DNA of 64,000 nucleotides from Clostridiales bacterium UBA1316 (GCA_002307055.1 DBTM01000078.1:112262-176261), one strand, 5' to 3'; shown: positions 35,874 through 45,164, numbered from the stretch's first letter. Notes: generated by a model not told the origin, from the letters alone. Numbers and translations are program-made.

Positions 35874-37235
35874 ATGCCCAGGGAAATTATTAACGATCTG
35901 ACTACCGGCAGTGTTGCCAGGAAGCTGCTGACGTTTGCGCTGCCTTTCATGCTCTCAACGCTCCTGCAGACGACCTACAGCATGGTGGACATGATGATTG
36001 TCGGCCATTTCGTGGGCAGCGCCGGACTCAGCGCCGTCAGCACCTCGTCCCAGTTCATATGGCTGACTACCGCCTTGTGCATGGGTTTCACGAACGGCGG
36101 CCAGATTATCATATCGCAGCTTGTCGGTGCCGGGCGGCGTGACGACCTTCAGAAGACCATCGGTACAATTATCTGTTCCATTTTTATCGTCGCGCTGTTT
36201 GTCACCGCCCTCGGGCTCTGTTTTACGAAGCCGATACTTCGACTGCTCAGCATACCGCCGGAGGCTTTCGGAGATGCCGTCAAATTTTTGACCATCGTTT
36301 TCATCGGCACGTTGTTTACCTTTGGATATAATCTTGTGTCGTCCATACTGCGGGGAATGGGAGACTCCAGGCACCCGCTTATTTTTGTGGCGATTGCCGC
36401 CGGGACGAATCTTGTCCTGGCTGTCCTCTTCGTCGCCATCCTGGGCTGGGGCATAGCCGGAGCCGCGACGGCTACCGTCATCGGGCAGGCAACGTCCTTT
36501 ATGATATCTGTCCGATATCTGTATAAGAATAAAGACGCTTTCGGCTTTGACTTCAAATGGCGAAGCTTCCGGATCGATAAAGCTTACCTGAAGAGGCTGC
36601 TGAGGCTGGCGATACCCTTTGCTCTGCAAAACAGCGCCATCAGCATATCCATGCTGTTCGTCAACAAATATATTAATATGTATGGCCTTACCGCCTCGGC
36701 GACCTTCGGTACGGGCACAAGGATCGAGCAGATACCGTGGGTCGTTGTGACCGGTATTATGATGGCCTGCGCCACGATGGTCGCGCAGAACATGGGCGCC
36801 GGGAAAATCGACAGAATCAAAAAGACCGTCAACATCGCCGCCGGAATCTGCGCCGTATCCGCCGTATTTTTTATGACGTTGTATTTCTTTTTCCCAAGGC
36901 AGATATATGCCATTTTCACGACGGACAAGGACGTGCTCCAAATGGCGCCGATGTTTATGCTGGCGCTTGTTGTTTCCCTGCCCGCGACCACAATGATGTG
37001 CCCCTTTCAGGCATTCATTGAAGGGATAGGCAACGCCGTGCTCGTCATGATTATCGCCCTTCTGGACGGCTTTGTCAGCAGAATTGTTATCTGTCTTCTG
37101 CTGGCCTATGTATTTCACATGGGGCTTATGGGCTGGTTTTTGGGGTATGGCCTGGCAGCCTATGTCAATACAATCATCTGCATGGTGTATTATTACAGCG
37201 GCATCTGGAAAAAACGCAGAGCTCTCATCCAATAA
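35874..37235 (+). CDS. MATE-family multidrug/sodium efflux protein
   Basis: A 453-residue protein with 12 predicted membrane helices in two repeats of six, each beginning with the MATE pattern (LTFALPFMLSTLLQTTYSMVD and LRLAIPFALQNSAISI). It exports cationic compounds in exchange for Na+ or H+. GGAGG lies 8-9 bases before the ATG. It follows GH67 by 86 bases and could be the distal gene of the riboswitch-led cluster or have its own promoter. A terminator-like hairpin follows at 37270. Confidence 0.9.
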   Translation: MPREIINDLTTGSVARKLLTFALPFMLSTLLQTTYSMVDMMIVGHFVGSAGLSAVSTSSQFIWLTTALCMGFTNGGQIIISQLVGAGRRDDLQKTIGTIICSIFIVALFVTALGLCFTKPILRLLSIPPEAFGDAVKFLTIVFIGTLFTFGYNLVSSILRGMGDSRHPLIFVAIAAGTNLVLAVLFVAILGWGIAGAATATVIGQATSFMISVRYLYKNKDAFGFDFKWRSFRIDKAYLKRLLRLAIPFALQNSAISISMLFVNKYINMYGLTASATFGTGTRIEQIPWVVVTGIMMACATMVAQNMGAGKIDRIKKTVNIAAGICAVSAVFFMTLYFFFPRQIYAIFTTDKDVLQMAPMFMLALVVSLPATTMMCPFQAFIEGIGNAVLVMIIALLDGFVSRIVICLLLAYVFHMGLMGWFLGYGLAAYVNTIICMVYYYSGIWKKRRALIQ

Positions 37236-37269
37236 ATACGCCGCGCTGTTAACCATATAAATATTTAAA

Positions 37270-37296
37270 GGGGCTGTCACCATAAACAGCCCCATT
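37270..37296 (+). terminator. Terminator-like hairpin after the MATE gene
   Basis: Eight-base stem GGGGCTGT/ACAGCCCC (37270-37277 with 37286-37293), then ATTATTA, a short imperfect T stretch. Confidence 0.6.
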
Positions 37297-37410
37297 ATTA
37301 TGCTCAAAACTGCCGATACTGCATTTCACAGCCTGATATTTGCATGTGGCATTCGAAAGGCTTGAAAAAATCGGACGATTTATTATACTGCTCATCAGGA
37401 GGCGATGCCG

Positions 37411-37848
37411 GTGAAGATCAACATAAAGGTAGACGGGACTGTCAATGAAACGGAAATCACGATTTTGTGCAGACAGGTCGATAACGAACTCGACGCCGTG
37501 ATCTCAAGTCTGGGGCTGATTAATAATACCGTACCCGGCAGGCAGGGTGACGAGACCTTTTTTATCCCAATCAGTGAGATTTATTATTTTGAAACGATCG
37601 ACAATAAAACATTTTTCTATACCAGGGATCACACATACGAAACGGCAGCAAGGCTCTATCAGCTCGAAGAGAAGCTGACGGATTCGCCGTTTGTCAGGAT
37701 TAGCAAATCATCCTTAATGAATCTTCAGAAGGTGAAAAGCATTAAGTCTGAAGAAAACAGCAGACTTATTGCAACGCTGTCGAGCGGTGATAAGCTCGTG
37801 GTATCCCGTCAATACATACAGCTTATTAAACTGAAATTGGGGGTATAA
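37411..37848 (+). CDS. LytTR-type DNA-binding regulator
   Basis: A 145-residue protein whose last 100 residues form a LytTR DNA-binding domain (FFIPISEIYYFETIDNKTFFYT, FVRISKSSLMNLQKV, VVSRQYIQLIKLKLG). The N-terminal 45 residues are a short strand-helix segment, not a receiver domain. AGGAGG at 37397-37402 gives 8 bases to the GTG at 37411 and only 2 to the ATG at 37405, so GTG is chosen. The DUF3021 gene follows after 3 bases. Such pairs are typically autoregulated in Firmicutes. Confidence 0.88.
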   Translation: MKINIKVDGTVNETEITILCRQVDNELDAVISSLGLINNTVPGRQGDETFFIPISEIYYFETIDNKTFFYTRDHTYETAARLYQLEEKLTDSPFVRISKSSLMNLQKVKSIKSEENSRLIATLSSGDKLVVSRQYIQLIKLKLGV

Positions 37849-37851
37849 AAA

Positions 37852-38274
37852 ATGTCTAAAAAAGTAAAAGTAATTGCCAAAACATTTTTCTCCGGCTTGG
37901 GAATCGCAGCATTCCTTTTTCTTGTTTCAAATTACTTTAATCCGCTGAAATTCACAGTTAATTTTTTGTGGTGGCTGGCATGTGTGTGCTTTGTTGTCAG
38001 TGTATGCGGAGCGCTTATATTTAAAGAGGGCGTCGGACCGAAAAGCCTTTGGATCAGAAGAGGCGTGGTGATATTAATCGCCATTTTAACGATGATTCTG
38101 ACTGAGTATTTATTTGGCATCAATACCGACGTCAGCATGCTTGCCAGAGACAGCACCGTTATACTCGTTGTGACTCCAGTTGTCACCGGAATAGCATATA
38201 TCTTTGCCGACAGAGCTGAAAAGCGGTATCTCCAGAAAATAAACGATAAGCTTAATCAAAATAATAACGAGTAA
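37852..38274 (+). CDS. DUF3021-family membrane protein
   Basis: A 140-residue protein with four membrane segments (about residues 10-30, 38-56, 68-88, 100-120) and a basic/Asn-rich cytoplasmic tail. This is the size and layout of DUF3021 proteins that accompany LytTR regulators and are thought to control them at the membrane. It begins 3 bases after the LytTR stop, preceded by GGGGG. Confidence 0.8.
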   Translation: MSKKVKVIAKTFFSGLGIAAFLFLVSNYFNPLKFTVNFLWWLACVCFVVSVCGALIFKEGVGPKSLWIRRGVVILIAILTMILTEYLFGINTDVSMLARDSTVILVVTPVVTGIAYIFADRAEKRYLQKINDKLNQNNNE

Positions 38275-38420
38275 AATACTCAGGCGGTTTCTGTATGGGC
38301 AATCAGACGCGTAAACCATTTTTCGTCTTTCGTATTGAGTATTGCAATCCGGTGGTTTATACTGCAATAAATAAGGCAGAAATTGAAAGATAAGTCCTTC
38401 AATATGAAAGGTATGAATTT

Positions 38421-38819
38421 ATGGAATATGACAAAATAATTGAAATAGCAACACTGGTTGCGGGCGTGATGGTTATTATCATACTGATTTTGCGTAAACG
38501 TACCGACAGTCTCAAGGATATCGGTGATGATGTAGAAAGTAAGATGAAAGCCTATATACCGTTTTCGCTGGCTTATCAAAAAGTGTGCGATAATGAAAGT
38601 CCAAGTGCTTATAAGGAGCTGCACTCTGCCGCTTTGGACGTCGCGCTCGTTGCTGATGAGGATTCAAAGGAATTATTGGAACAGATTATCAGCATGACAG
38701 ATAAAACCACGATACGTTATTTAAATAAAAAAGAACTGCACACAACCTGCAAAGCCTGTATGGAATCGCTCAATACAGGTTTATATCGAAAAAAATCAAA
38801 AAATCAAAAAAAGAAGTAA
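38421..38819 (+). CDS. Small membrane-anchored protein of unknown function
   Basis: A 132-residue protein with one N-terminal membrane segment (IATLVAGVMVIIILIL), then a helical cytoplasmic part with two cysteines (HTTCKACMESL) and a very basic end (RKKSKNQKKK). GAAAGG lies before the ATG. No family recognised. A terminator follows, so it may close the LytTR unit or stand alone. Confidence 0.55.
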   Translation: MEYDKIIEIATLVAGVMVIIILILRKRTDSLKDIGDDVESKMKAYIPFSLAYQKVCDNESPSAYKELHSAALDVALVADEDSKELLEQIISMTDKTTIRYLNKKELHTTCKACMESLNTGLYRKKSKNQKKK

Positions 38820-38911
38820 ACTTCAGATCTTGAGGGATGATTTTCTTGCAGAAATCTTACGCATCTGCTTAGATTGCTGAAAATAGCGCTTATTTTATAA
38901 CAGAATACACA

Positions 38912-38950
38912 AGCAGGCGGTTTGTTACATTAAAACCGCCTGCTGTTTTT
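38912..38950 (+). terminator. Rho-independent terminator
   Basis: Eleven-base stem GCAGGCGGTTT/AAACCGCCTGC (38913-38923 with 38933-38943) and a following T run. Confidence 0.85.
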
Positions 38951-39745
38951 ATAACTGATAACCAGTAAACATTACCAGATTCGTTACATTGAATTGACAT
39001 TATACTCCATATATTACAATAAATCAATATAAAAATGGACAATAGGTAAGCGTTATTCTATGAGTATATTACATAAATAACATACTGATATTGAAAGTAA
39101 AATTGACAAATTATTAATATCAAATTATAACTGTTAAAGGAATAGTGAAATAGGCACAGCGCATAAAAAATGCGGTGAAATTTTATAGAATATGGTAAAA
39201 TTGCATCATTATTCCTCGTCACTCTATAGCGTGGGCAATTTCTATGATACATGAAAGGGGGGGAGTCAGCGCAAAGAAGCAGCAGCGGCATTTTCATTCT
39301 GTTAACGGACTGCCGACAGAGATAATAGGACGACCTCAAAGCTGATCGGCTGGAACGCAAAGATGAAGATGAAACTGCTTTTTCACAGCATGTATTATGA
39401 TTTCCCATATCTTAAGAATGCGAAGAAGAGTGTTCTGAATATCACCGTAAATTTCGGCTATTATACCGCACATGCGTTTTTTCAGCGAACGAGTATACAT
39501 TATAATATATAGAAGGAAATCAGCGTTAATAATAAGGCACCACCTGACACATAAGTATACTGCTCGTCTAATATAATACATATTAAGTGGTATTGTAGTT
39601 ATCTCACGATTTGTCAGTATCCTTATTCGTTATGGCGGTGCATATCATTGTTATCGACGTTCTTTCGCAATTTCCTTGATTCGACAAAATTTACTATTGC
39701 CGTTTGTGCATAATGATGAAGTTTCGAAGCCTTTTAAAACGATTA
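38951..39745. other. AT-rich non-coding stretch with possible gene debris
   Basis: About 800 bases without a convincing gene. Open frames here have low-complexity, unlikely translations and no ribosome sites. A plus-strand frame from 39362 gives 49 residues (MKMKLLFHSMYY.., ..NFGYYTAHAFFQRTS) that may be the tail of a lost gene. Confidence 0.4.
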
Positions 39746-39774
39746 TTGACTTTTATACACAAATGAAGCATACT
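39746..39774 (+). promoter_or_regulatory. Candidate promoter of the DUF4430-like secreted protein
   Basis: TTGACT at 39746-39751, 17-base spacer, CATACT at 39769-39774. Leader about 65 bases to the ATG. Confidence 0.5.
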
Positions 39775-39843
39775 GAATTCACTAATTTTTAGTATCTCTG
39801 AAAGCAAATCCCAAAAAATCATTCAAGTGTAGGAGGAAACCAG

Positions 39844-41376
39844 ATGAAAAAAGTACTCGCACTCGTCATTGCTGTAGTTTTGTTGATAGCAATGGCACCT
39901 ATTGCGGTGGCGGCCGACACAACAGTCAATGTCAGCGTCAGTGTTGACGGCAAACTCTTAGTTGCCGCACAGCCGGTTACAACCAGCGATCCGACTGTCC
40001 AGGGTGCAATCATAGCGGCCCATAAGGCATACTACTCAGGCGGAGAGAGCGGCTATGTAGCCGGTATTGACAAGACTTACAACATGTTCCTTATCACCAC
40101 GTGCTGGGGCGCTGTCGCAACACCTTACGTCATGGTCAATGGCACACCGCTTGCCGTAACTGCCGATACTGCTCCGATTGCAGCCGGTGACAACATCATC
40201 ATCTGCACATCCAGCGATTCCAAGGCAAATCCGGCAACTCCGGTTTCGCTGACGGCTGCCGTTAAGGACGATTCCGCAACTGTGACGGCACTGTCCTGGA
40301 AACTTGATTTCACAACCTTCACGTATAGTTCAACCCCACTTGCCGGCGCAGCAATTATTGACCCGACATCGGGCACGGCTTTAGGCACCACAGATGCCGC
40401 GGGTACTGCTACCTTTAAAATCCCGGCTAGTAAAATTGCCGCTGTTGACGGCTTTGCCGCTATCAACGTAAGTTCCACAAGCGCTGCACCGGCTACTTCT
40501 GCTGCACCGGCTGCCTCTGCTGCCGCTTCGGCATCACCTGCCGCTTCAGCTGCATCAGCATCACCTGCCGCGGCTGCATCTGCTGCACCTGCTTCTATAA
40601 AGACAGGAACTGATGTGACGGCATATATTTCAATCAGCGTTGATGGTGTACTAAAAGTTGCCGCTCAGCCGATTACTGTAAACACGGCGTCAGTTGAAGC
40701 TGTACTTATAGCTGCTACCGCCAAATATGACCCTGCCGGAGAAGCTGGCTACCATGCTGGTATCAATAAACAATACGGCATGTTTTTGATAGACACGTTC
40801 TGGGGCATTGTTGCAACGCCTTATGTGAGTATCAACGGCGCACCTCTCACCTCAACTGCTGATGCAACCTCCATTGTAGACGGCGACAATATCACAGTTA
40901 AAACAGAGACTGTCGATCCTACAAAAGAACAGGGCGCTCCCCCGACATACCCATTCGCCACACTGTCAAAAGACGATAAAGGCAACATCATCGCAAAGTC
41001 ATGGGCTCTGGACTTTACAACCTTTACATATGCCAGCACTGTCATGGCTGGTGCGGAAATTATTGATGCACAGACCGGTAAATTAATCGGCAAAACGGAT
41101 GAAGCGGGCAAGATTAAGATTGACAAGGCTCCGGATTGCGGTGTTATAGCGATTAACGGGCTTGTAGCATTTCCTGTTGGCACTGTGAAAGAATTCACAG
41201 CCCTCACCACCCAATATGTCATCCCCAAAACGGATTATTCAATTTTCGGCGGTACTGATGGCAGAACACTTCTTTATATCGTAATCCTGGGACTCGGTTT
41301 TGCGATACCGTTGGGAGCAATCGTTCTCTACGGGCAGAAGAAAGAACTCAAAAACCGCGGCCTTAAATACAAATAA
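39844..41376 (+). CDS. Secreted, membrane-anchored protein with two DUF4430-like domains
   Basis: A 510-residue protein: signal peptide (1-23, ending VAVAA), domain 1 (about 25-210), an Ala/Ser/Pro linker (215-255), domain 2 (about 260-450) and a C-terminal membrane helix (LYIVILGLGFAIPLGAIVLY) with a basic tail. The two domains are clear repeats of each other (VSVDGKLLVAAQPVTT / ISVDGVLKVAAQPITV; YNMFLITTCWG / YGMFLIDTFWG). The fold pattern resembles DUF4430, also found in transcobalamin and intrinsic factor. AGGAGG precedes the ATG. The transporter gene follows after 50 bases, so it may capture substrate for it. Ligand unknown. Confidence 0.75.
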   Translation: MKKVLALVIAVVLLIAMAPIAVAADTTVNVSVSVDGKLLVAAQPVTTSDPTVQGAIIAAHKAYYSGGESGYVAGIDKTYNMFLITTCWGAVATPYVMVNGTPLAVTADTAPIAAGDNIIICTSSDSKANPATPVSLTAAVKDDSATVTALSWKLDFTTFTYSSTPLAGAAIIDPTSGTALGTTDAAGTATFKIPASKIAAVDGFAAINVSSTSAAPATSAAPAASAAASASPAASAASASPAAAASAAPASIKTGTDVTAYISISVDGVLKVAAQPITVNTASVEAVLIAATAKYDPAGEAGYHAGINKQYGMFLIDTFWGIVATPYVSINGAPLTSTADATSIVDGDNITVKTETVDPTKEQGAPPTYPFATLSKDDKGNIIAKSWALDFTTFTYASTVMAGAEIIDAQTGKLIGKTDEAGKIKIDKAPDCGVIAINGLVAFPVGTVKEFTALTTQYVIPKTDYSIFGGTDGRTLLYIVILGLGFAIPLGAIVLYGQKKELKNRGLKYK

Positions 41377-41426
41377 GCCTCTATAAGAGCAGCGAATTAA
41401 AATCCGATAATTTGGAGGAAAGAATA

Positions 41427-43184
41427 ATGGGTATGAAAAAACAAAAACTAGGAGAGGTTTTCAAACGGATATGGAAAATGGCCGCTCCGTATTGGACAAA
41501 GTCCGATGAGAAGTGGGGAAGCCTGGGTCTCCTAATTGCTAACTTCGCGGTAATGATTCTTTCGAATTTCGTAGGCGTCCGCATGGTCATATGGAACAGA
41601 GACTGGACGAATGCTTTTACAAATCATGATCCGCAGTCGTGGGTAAAGAATATTTGGGTATTCTTACTTGTCGGTGCGGCGATGATGTTCACCGGAACCT
41701 TCAACGTATATATTCAGGCGTGGATTGCCATCCGGTGGAGAAGATGGATGACAGCCCGTTATCTGAGCTTATGGATGGAGAACGGACAACACTACAGAAT
41801 GCAGCTGACCGGTAATGAAACCGATAACCCTGACCAACGTATTGCTGAAGATATCAGCGCATTCATCGGCAGCACATGGATGTACACATTCTCACTTGGC
41901 CAAAACCTCCTGTCACTCGGTACATATCTGGTAATGTTATGGGGTCTGTCCGCATCTATTCCGCTGATGCTCGGCGGCAAGGACTGGTCATTCCCTGGAT
42001 ACTTTATCGCAATCGCAATCGTTTGGGTCACTATTACGACGACCCTGACGCATAAAGTCGGTAAACCGTTATCACGACTGACTTATAACCAGCAGATGTA
42101 TGATGCCAACTTCCGTTTCTCTCTCGTCCGCGTCAGAGAATGCAGCGAGCAGATTGCTCTGTTAAAAGGTGAAGAAGTCGAGCATACACGCTTAATGACC
42201 ATCTTCGGTGACGCGGTTGCCAACATATTCAGAACCATGGGACGAAACATGAAATTGGGCATAATGACGACAGCGTTATCATACGGCGACGCTATGATGT
42301 TCACTCTGCTTCTCGGACCTGCCTACTTCTATTATGACGCGATTCCCGGATACGGAACATTTATGCAGATCGCAACGGCATTCTTGAATGTTGCTAACGG
42401 CTTTAAATGGTTCCAGACCCAATACGTCGGCTTGGCATCGTTTGTTGCTATTATCGATCGTCTATACGCCTTCAATAACAACTACGAGCTGACCAAGAAA
42501 GTCGCTGATCAGTCAGAGCTTAAATTCTCACAGAGCACAAAGAATGAAATTGATATCCGTGACCTCGACGTCTATCTGCCGAACGGCAAGCTCCAGATTT
42601 CCGCCAAGGAAATGACACTGAGAGCCGGCGAAAAGATCCTCATCAAGGGCAGAACCGGTGCCGGTAAGACAACACTCTTTAGAGCAATCAGCGGAATTTG
42701 GCCGTTTGGTAAGGGCAGCATCTCTCTGCCGAAAGACAAAAAGATCATGGTCCTCCCGCAGAGACCGTACTTCCCGATCGGTACACTTGCAGAAGCCATT
42801 TGCTATCCGACACCTCCTGGAACATACTCACGCGAGGATGTACAGAAGGCCCTGAGCGATGTTGGCCTGCCGCAGATGGTTAACAGAGTTGACGAGGTAT
42901 CCCACTGGAACATGGTGCTTTCAGGCGGCGAGCAGCAGCGTGTCGGTATTGCGCGCGCAATGCTCTTCAAACCGGATTATCTGTTCTTTGACGAAGCGAC
43001 AGCTTCGATGGATGAACCTTCCGAAGACGAACTGTACAAGATGCTTCTTGTGAAGATGAAAGACACCACGATTATATCCATCGGCCATCGTTCATCTCTG
43101 GAGCAATTCCATACCAGACTGATATTTGCCGAAGGACAGCCTGAAGGGACATACAAGTTCATTGAGCAGGTTATGAACAAGTAA
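41427..43184 (+). CDS. ABCD/BacA-related ABC transporter (SbmA/YddA type with ATPase)
   Basis: A 585-residue fused membrane-ATPase protein. The N-terminal 330 residues follow the SbmA/BacA and ABCD pattern (WNRDWTNAF, WIAIRWRRWMTARYLSLWM, NPDQRIAEDI, F..LWGLS). The ATPase domain has Walker A GRTGAGKTT, signature LSGGEQQR, Walker B FFDEATASMDE and ISIGHRSS. Related proteins include mycobacterial Rv1819c and human ABCD4, which move cobalamin, and E. coli SbmA, which imports peptides. GGAGG lies 8 bases before the ATG at 41427; the TTG at 41412 is rejected. It sits behind a secreted two-domain protein that may deliver substrate. A terminator follows. Confidence 0.87.
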   Translation: MGMKKQKLGEVFKRIWKMAAPYWTKSDEKWGSLGLLIANFAVMILSNFVGVRMVIWNRDWTNAFTNHDPQSWVKNIWVFLLVGAAMMFTGTFNVYIQAWIAIRWRRWMTARYLSLWMENGQHYRMQLTGNETDNPDQRIAEDISAFIGSTWMYTFSLGQNLLSLGTYLVMLWGLSASIPLMLGGKDWSFPGYFIAIAIVWVTITTTLTHKVGKPLSRLTYNQQMYDANFRFSLVRVRECSEQIALLKGEEVEHTRLMTIFGDAVANIFRTMGRNMKLGIMTTALSYGDAMMFTLLLGPAYFYYDAIPGYGTFMQIATAFLNVANGFKWFQTQYVGLASFVAIIDRLYAFNNNYELTKKVADQSELKFSQSTKNEIDIRDLDVYLPNGKLQISAKEMTLRAGEKILIKGRTGAGKTTLFRAISGIWPFGKGSISLPKDKKIMVLPQRPYFPIGTLAEAICYPTPPGTYSREDVQKALSDVGLPQMVNRVDEVSHWNMVLSGGEQQRVGIARAMLFKPDYLFFDEATASMDEPSEDELYKMLLVKMKDTTIISIGHRSSLEQFHTRLIFAEGQPEGTYKFIEQVMNK

Positions 43185-43213
43185 TTTTATGCGGCGCTAA
43201 AACGCATATATCC

Positions 43214-43241
43214 GAAGAAGCCCGGGAAACCGGGCTTCTTC
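43214..43241. terminator. Terminator after the ABCD/BacA-type transporter
   Basis: Perfect 12-base stem (43214-43225 with 43230-43241), GAAA loop, T-containing 3' side. Confidence 0.75.
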
Positions 43242-43322
43242 ACGTTATTGTGGTTCTAAAAGAATTTTACCCCAGCTGATAAGGACAAATATGACGGAAA
43301 TACATGAATGGCTATGTTATAC

Positions 43323-43351
43323 TTGAATATTTGCTTAGAATTTTATATTAT
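43323..43351 (+). promoter_or_regulatory. Candidate promoter of the SDR gene
   Basis: TTGAAT at 43323-43328, 17-base spacer, TATTAT at 43346-43351, about 45 bases before the ATG. Confidence 0.5.
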
Positions 43352-43395
43352 ATAGTAGATTCCAGAAAACTCAGAAAATATTTGGAGGTTTTAAT

Positions 43396-44391
43396 ATGGG
43401 TCATCATTTAGATGGTAAGGTCGCGCTCGTCACAGGTTCCGGTCAAGGTATCGGACGGGCTATCGCCATCGCACTCGCCCAGGAGGGTGCGATGGTCGTC
43501 ACCAACAATAGAGCTCCTGTTAAGCAAAATGTCGCCAATCAGCTCGATGAAGCAAAGCTTGCGCGCCTGACAACCGAACAGCTGAAATGGTATTATGAAG
43601 AAATCGAAAAATACTCGGGAGATGCCGAGACGACTGCGAAGGCTATAAGAGATGCCGGATACGAAGCGACAGCCTGTTTCGGCGACATCACCGATTTCGA
43701 CGAAGCAAAAAAAATCGTCGATAAAGCGGCTCAAATATACGGCTCGGTTGATATCGTCATCAATGTCGCGGGCGCTTTTGGCTTTGCACCGATAGAGAAA
43801 ATAACGCCTGAGCTCTGGGACAAGGTCACAGGAGTCAAACCGAAGGGTTATTTCAATATTATTCGTCATGCCGTTCCATACATGCGTAAAAAGCAATGGG
43901 GCCGCATCATCAATTGCGCTTCTCCGGCGTGGGTCGGCGGCGGCGACTTGCTTCAAGCAGAATATGTAACAGCCAATGCCGGTGCTGTTGGGCTTTCCTG
44001 GGCGCTTGCAGGAGAGCTCGCCGACGAGGGAATCACCGCTAATGCCTTTTGCCCCGCGGCGAAAACGCGTGCGTCTGTCGATATGGAGCTTTTTGATAAG
44101 GTCGTTGACAAGGATGAAAAGTCGACGAAATCCGGAGAACCCTTCATGAAATATGACGATGGGCAGCCTCCCGAATTATTTGCGCCGTTCATCGCGTATC
44201 TTGCGTCTGATGAGGCAGCCAACATTAACGGTTCGGTCTTCATGACGATGGGTACCTTTATAGGCAGATATTCCAATCCTACGATCGCAGCCACCATGTT
44301 CAGCATGGCCGGTTCCTGGACAATGGATAAAATCATCGAAACAGCACCGACAACGCTATTTAAGGACTACAAAAATATTAACCAGAAATAA
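43396..44391 (+). CDS. SDR-family oxidoreductase with altered catalytic motif
   Basis: A 331-residue short-chain dehydrogenase, longer than the usual 250. It has the nucleotide motif TGSGQGIGRA, NVAG and a Ser in NCASPAWV. The catalytic segment reads EYVTANAGAVGL, so YxxxK has become YxxxN. An insertion of about 35 residues follows the Rossmann beta2 strand (LDEAKLARLTTEQLKWYYEE). A C-terminal tail of 60 residues carries MFSMAGSW. Either another Lys takes over, or activity is reduced or non-redox. GGAGG lies before the ATG. It has its own promoter and terminator. Substrate unknown. Confidence 0.8.
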   Translation: MGHHLDGKVALVTGSGQGIGRAIAIALAQEGAMVVTNNRAPVKQNVANQLDEAKLARLTTEQLKWYYEEIEKYSGDAETTAKAIRDAGYEATACFGDITDFDEAKKIVDKAAQIYGSVDIVINVAGAFGFAPIEKITPELWDKVTGVKPKGYFNIIRHAVPYMRKKQWGRIINCASPAWVGGGDLLQAEYVTANAGAVGLSWALAGELADEGITANAFCPAAKTRASVDMELFDKVVDKDEKSTKSGEPFMKYDDGQPPELFAPFIAYLASDEAANINGSVFMTMGTFIGRYSNPTIAATMFSMAGSWTMDKIIETAPTTLFKDYKNINQK

Positions 44392-44406
44392 ATCAAAGGA
44401 TAATAT

Positions 44407-44446
44407 AAGAAGCTGTGATATCAACGCAATCACAGCTTCTTTCTTT
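44407..44446. terminator. Bidirectional terminator between SDR and MerR genes
   Basis: Thirteen-base stem AAGAAGCTGTGAT/ATCACAGCTTCTT (44407-44419 with 44429-44441), then TCTTT. It touches the stop codon of the convergent MerR gene. Confidence 0.85.
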
Positions 44447-45164
44447 ATTCATTTGTTGTTTTCAGCATGCTTTCCGTAGGCAGTTTTAAAAATTGTAAAT
44501 GCAGAATCGGGAGAAGCGCGTTAATGCTTTGTATGCAGTTTTCCACAGCTGCTTTTTGATTATCCGGCGAAATGTTGCTCTCAATCATCGGACCCCTGAT
44601 ATATTCGACAAAAGCGTTTTTTTCAAAATAAGCAAGATCCTTAATCTTCATGATAATGTCTTCGGCAATCGTGAGCGGAATACCGGAATCAATAAAGTAT
44701 TTTATTAATTTACATACAGTAATACTATAAGCGGGAAACATCGTATGCGCGTTATCGATAGGAATAATAATCTTCATATGAATGAGCTCTGCTATCGCTT
44801 TTTCAGTAAGACCAATTTCACCAATCTGCGCTATTGAAACTGCAGCGTCGTTCAGGCTGTAGGGCAGCAGCTTATTAACCGATTCGAGTATCTGCGCACA
44901 AAAATCATTGATGGTTCCCGCTTCGCTGGTAATCAGCTTCTTTATCTGATTCAGCGAATAATTCTCTTTTTTCATGGTTTCAATTAATCGAAGGTTTTTT
45001 ATGAAATCCTCATCATAATACGCCATGTTTTTTGCGGTTTTTTGCGGTGCAGGCAGAATACCCTCTTTGATATAAAAATTTATCGTAGCCCGTGTCAAAT
45101 TCGTCAGCTTCTTGAGTTCCCGCATGGGGATCATTTTTTTTGGACTGATGTTTGTTTCACACAA
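44445..45164 (-). CDS. MerR-family transcriptional regulator
   Basis: A 239-residue regulator with an N-terminal MerR winged helix (MRELKKLTNLTRATINFYIKEGILP) followed by a 150-residue helical domain without an obvious ligand motif. The TTG at 45164 lies 6 bases after GAGGTG and gives the best start. The first in-frame ATG is ten codons later. It is divergent from the condensation-domain gene, whose promoter has a TGACT/AGTCA dyad between -35 and -10, the usual place for MerR binding. Confidence 0.82.
   Translation of the reverse strand: MCETNISPKKMIPMRELKKLTNLTRATINFYIKEGILPAPQKTAKNMAYYDEDFIKNLRLIETMKKENYSLNQIKKLITSEAGTINDFCAQILESVNKLLPYSLNDAAVSIAQIGEIGLTEKAIAELIHMKIIIPIDNAHTMFPAYSITVCKLIKYFIDSGIPLTIAEDIIMKIKDLAYFEKNAFVEYIRGPMIESNISPDNQKAAVENCIQSINALLPILHLQFLKLPTESMLKTTNE

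Noticed and set aside
35955..37307. 450-residue open frame antisense to the MATE gene
   Set aside because: Its translation is rich in His, Gly and Arg with no membrane or domain pattern, and it mirrors a clear 12-helix transporter. It is a shadow frame.
39058..39581. Minus-strand frames in the AT-rich gap
   Set aside because: Low-complexity translations, no ribosome site, no domain pattern.
39580..39843. Cobalamin riboswitch before the DUF4430-like gene
   Set aside because: Looked for the conserved B12 box and its GCCACTG core; not present.
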